Positions 61,090-64,000 of a stretch of 64,000 nt of DNA are shown one piece after another (within the stretch, counting starts at the first letter, position 1; every line of letters starts with the position of its first letter). Below the pieces are notes generated by a model. The model had not been told where the DNA came from and did not search any database. It saw only the letters and a program-made list of their open reading frames with translations. Source of the stretch: Luidia sarsii (taxonomy: Eukaryota; Echinodermata; Asteroidea; Paxillosida; Luidiidae); the NCBI GenBank assembly GCA_949987565.1, contig OX465116.1, positions 620,001 to 684,000 of the forward strand. The letters are read 5' to 3'. Both the position numbers and the translations under genes were made by a program.

Positions 61090-61401
61090 TTATTTTGTAC
61101 TCCTGAAATATAGAGGTGTCAAGTGAGGCTTCAAATGAACCTTTTTCTCCTCAAATTGCAATGTGCCATCCATTTTATAGTACTTCCAACAATCAGTGTA
61201 CAAACTTTTAGCTACAATTTCGGTTCGATATCTTCTGAACAATTCTCCATCCTCAGTGAAAACCACAGTTGCTTTTTCAGATGTAGGATGATCTCCATGG
61301 GTTGATAAAGACAATGCTGGGGCCCAAACTGTGGGGTGCATTTTCGCTGACTCGGTTTTTCCCGTTACGGAGCCTGCGGTTGTAACTGATAATTTCCTCA
61401 A
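61090..61401 (-). CDS. Unassigned small ORF, possibly a terminal exon
   Basis: The minus-strand frame is open for 103 codons to a TAA at 61090-61092. Its composition looks protein-like (ELFRRYRTEIVAKSLYTDCW and EEKKVHLKPHLTPLYF) and it is not made of repeats. I do not recognise the family. A possible acceptor (TTACAACCGCAG) precedes GCTCCG near 61375, so this may be a last exon, or translation may begin at the internal ATG of AAAATGCACC. It lies antisense and downstream of the second ceramidase. It could also be chance. Confidence 0.3.
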   Translation of the reverse strand: MRKLSVTTAGSVTGKTESAKMHPTVWAPALSLSTHGDHPTSEKATVVFTEDGELFRRYRTEIVAKSLYTDCWKYYKMDGTLQFEEKKVHLKPHLTPLYFRSTK

Positions 61402-62225
61402 TAAATGAGTTTGGTAGAATGTAGATAATTATACTAGCTTGATGTGCCATCAGTCAGTGATTCATGTTTTGATATTTAACCCAGTTTTGACCCCTAAGTT
61501 GGCAAGTTATGGAGACAAAACCCAAGGTGGCCCATCTATATAGACGGAACTATATATGTGTCCATACGTGTAAAGCTCAATCCCTGAATAGAATCCCACA
61601 CGTTTCAATGGGCGATTTTTTGTTGCCCACAGAGCTAACTGGTTCCCTGCAAAATGAACGAAACGCTGAAAGACTGTCGCCTAACCCCTACCCCCTACCC
61701 TCTACCCCCTACCCCCTACCCCTACCCCCTATGCATTGAAGATACATAAAATATTGAGCTTCATACGTCGGTCTGCATATATAATATAGACAGGTGGGTC
61801 ACTCCATAATTTAACTCTTCCACTATGATGTTTATCTGTGACTTACAAACCCAAGGCGGCTTGCCGGCCAGAAGTGCACTTTGCTTGAGCTGCTGTTAGT
61901 GGCTCGTTGTAGGGACAACCAATCAGAAGCAGCTTCAACAAGGTCATGTGATACTAATCTTGACCAGTAAGCTACCCTGTTTCTATCATGAACACCGGTA
62001 TATATGTACCACAACTAAACAAAATGGGTTTAATAATCAATAGAAATTTGCAGCTGATGTACATGTATATAGAATAATAGTTTGCTGTATGGGTAATTGC
62101 ATTTGGTTGGAAGTCGCTTGTATTTTTACCCTGATACAAATTCTTATTATCCAATTAATTTTTGGTTCCAACTTTTCATGTATCGTTACAATGTTCTTGC
62201 TGTGAATTCCAAGTGTTGTGTACAT
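61402..62225. other. Intergenic DNA with a C-rich simple repeat
   Basis: 61683-61732 is a (TACCCCC)n/(CCCCTA)n tract. The rest has no recognisable gene. Confidence 0.5.
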
Positions 62226-62291
62226 GTGTCGAGGTGGTTCAGCTGCTTAGTTGGAAGAGCTTCGGGAGCATTTCTGCTGAAGTAGAATCTT
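62226..62291 (+). mobile_element. tRNA-like fragment next to a family 1 retroposon
   Basis: TTCAGCTGCTTAGTTGGAAG and AGCTTC resemble a tRNA A-box segment, but the B box is missing. It supplies the 5' target duplication of the neighbouring retroposon. Confidence 0.35.
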
Positions 62292-62458
62292 GAAGTGATA
62301 TACAAAAAAGTTGCAAACTGCTTACGACTAAATGCAAATCTCAAAATTTAGTGGGCCTGACGTTTCAATCCTAGCAGGACCTTTCTCAAAGGGAGTGTGC
62401 CTCTGCCTTTGAGAAAGGTCCTGCTAGGATCGAAACATCCGGCCCTCTAACATTTGAT
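62292..62458 (-). mobile_element. Palindromic retroposon family 1, full copy with target duplication
   Basis: Tail (GTTGCAAACTGCTTACGAC) left, arms right, meeting around GGGAGTGTGCCTCTGCC. The 12-bp duplication AAGTAGAATCTT flanks it at 62280-62291 and 62459-62470. The outer arm tips differ (GTGGGCC against GGCCCTC), as if two subfamilies had recombined. Confidence 0.9.
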
Positions 62459-62519
62459 AAGTAGAATCTTTGTAAAGCTAATCAAATGTAAGGACAGATT
62501 TACTGAGAGATGAAGTAAT

Positions 62520-62815
62520 ACACCAATGTTGCTAGCTGCTTATGATTTTAGATGACCAACAATACGGAATTCTTAAAAAGTAACAGCCTGATATTTTTAA
62601 TCAAAGCATCGGCTGGTGCACAATTTTGCTAAGATTGAAATATCGGGCCTTTTTAAGTTTGAAGTTTTTAAGATTTTTAATGGAGTGTAATCAGATCAGT
62701 GTAATTAACAAATGTTACAAACTATGATTGACCAAAATGCGGATATGAAAAATTAGGAGGAACTGACTTTTTGATCCTATGCTAGGATTGAAATGTCAGG
62801 CCCTCCTGAACGGAA
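62520..62815. mobile_element. Two decayed family 1 retroposon copies
   Basis: One at about 62520-62660 (CACCAATGTTGCTAGCTGCT tail, GCTAAGATTGAAATATCGGG arm) and one at about 62700-62815 (tail around ACAAATGTTACAAACTATGA, arm GCTAGGATTGAAATGTCAGG). Confidence 0.6.
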
Positions 62816-64000
62816 ATTCAAATCATTTTGGCTGAGGATTAAGCTTCAAATGCCGGTTGTAATTTGCTCACGATAATCAAGCGAGGTTATAAATTTAGGG
62901 TATTTCTGCCTTCCTCCAAAACCCGGTTCCAGCTCTGGCTCCATTATACAAAAACTATAAACACAGGTTGGCGTTCTTTGTTGAAGTTAAAGCTTTGGAG
63001 TCCTTTGTTTGGGTGGTGTATGAAGCCATGGGCCTATGTTTTCATGCTTTTATACTTTCAAGAAAACTGAGCCCAGTCTTAAGCCAAGTCCCATGTGATT
63101 TCAGCTAAACAAAACATTGAAGTAGCAGCGCAAATGGGTTGAAGTGAATAAATGCATTTTGCATATCTTCACTGGTTTTGTTTGAATGTGCGTGATTTAA
63201 TTTTGATTATTTCCAAGTGCCTAGGTAATTATAAGAGTGAATCAATATGCAACGAGAAATATATGTCTGTTGTGAAACAGAGCATAGAGCTTTTCCGCTT
63301 CTGTTTTTAACAAGTCATAGAATAGCCCCATTCCTACTCCAAAACTCATGTACATATTTTGTGCACAAAGCCTATGGGACTCGAGTGTGGTATTCAAAAA
63401 TTCATAAAAATTATAAACAATGGTCCTTCGGTTCCAAACTTTATATTTGGAATGTCTAGCACGATAGCTAACTACATACCAAATTTCGAGATGATCGGCC
63501 AATGCCTTATATGCGTTTTAAAATCACACATTTTGATGACGTCATGATTGCGTAACGACATTTTGGCTCCGGAAGGTGTTTCTAAACCATGTCCCCAATA
63601 GATGAAAAAATGAAAAAAATCTCGCTCCGTTGGCCAAATATGCTCATTTCAATGTGAACATCTGAAAAGGTCATGACCTCATAAATATTCATGAGATGAC
63701 GTCACGGTCAATTGATGGCAATTTTTGGATACAGCTTTTCCCAACTTAGATACAGTGCAAAGTTGAAACCAAACGAACTTGTACTTTTGCTTTTAATGGA
63801 TTTTGAAATTTGCCCCTTTAAAGCAAGGTCACGTGACACGTGATGACGTCATGATGATATCAAGGTGTTTAGGATCAATTTCAGCATAGGCTTTATGCAT
63901 TTGCCACGTTTGAAAAAAATCCAAGTCTGTTCAATGACCAAAGTCGTGCTTACAAAACCCCTGTGCATTGTCTATGGGCTTTGGGGGAGAAGAAGAAGAA
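62816..64000 (+). other. Probable dispersed repeat ending in (GAA)n, otherwise unassigned
   Basis: From about 63240 the sequence has the look of an interspersed element: palindromic ACGTGACACGTGATGACGTCATGA near 63830, repeated GATGACGTCA motifs (63700, 63842), and a terminal GGGGGAGAAGAAGAAGAA that could be the 3' tail of a non-LTR retroelement. No reverse transcriptase or other domain is encoded. Short frames on both strands are unconvincing. Confidence 0.35.

Noticed and set aside
61683..61732. Telomere-like C-rich tract
   Set aside because: The unit is TACCCCC/CCCCTA rather than the CCCTAA of most animals, it is only about 50 bp long, and it is flanked by ordinary DNA. I treat it as a simple repeat.

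Overview
The window is animal nuclear DNA. Genes are split by many short introns with GT/AG borders, there are no operons, and long stretches are AT-rich and full of dispersed repeats. I read ten spliced protein-coding genes by joining exons whose phases agree at every junction. The gene set (an apextrin/ApeC immune-type cluster beside animal housekeeping genes) points to an invertebrate deuterostome such as an echinoderm, hemichordate or lancelet. The species cannot be fixed from the sequence alone.

Layout: 430-940 is a GTACAT-rich satellite. 2951-13677 (minus) is RSF1, a PHD-finger chromatin remodelling subunit, in 13 coding exons. 14492-18651, 19735-20976 and 23897-25069 (plus) are three tandem apextrin-type genes: the first encodes MACPF plus ApeC, the other two signal peptide plus ApeC. 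25496-29381 (minus) is MPDU1 and 29428-32077 (plus) is RBM18; they diverge from start codons only 46 bp apart. 33912-36904 (plus) is COPS6, preceded by a roughly tenfold repeat array. 38379-46675 (minus) is CDC20. 48640-53958 and 56076-60768 (plus) are two tandem alkaline ceramidases of the ACER3 type. The last 3 kb is repeat-rich and holds one unassigned small minus-strand ORF.

Repeats dominate the rest. Two families of palindromic retroposon-like elements (about 170 bp and 195-300 bp) have 12-16 bp target duplications, a hairpin 5' part and a unique 3' tail. Each carries a stem-loop followed by CGAAACGTY, and the longer family has a CTGACGA box next to it, which resembles the core of a hammerhead ribozyme. 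A half copy of the longer family has been amplified into a 14-unit satellite inside a CDC20 intron. Two TIR elements, tRNA-like SINE fragments and several minisatellites are also present.

The most unusual structure is at 52.1-53.3 kb. Thirteen tandem 83-bp units each repeat a full 3' splice site (branch-point-like TGCTAAC, pyrimidine tract, CTAG) plus the first ~27 nt of ACER exon 8, and each leads into an in-frame stop. Other leads are a CTCF-like motif repeated upstream of COPS6 and found singly near three other promoters, and a gene-conversion-like identity tract between two ApeC genes.
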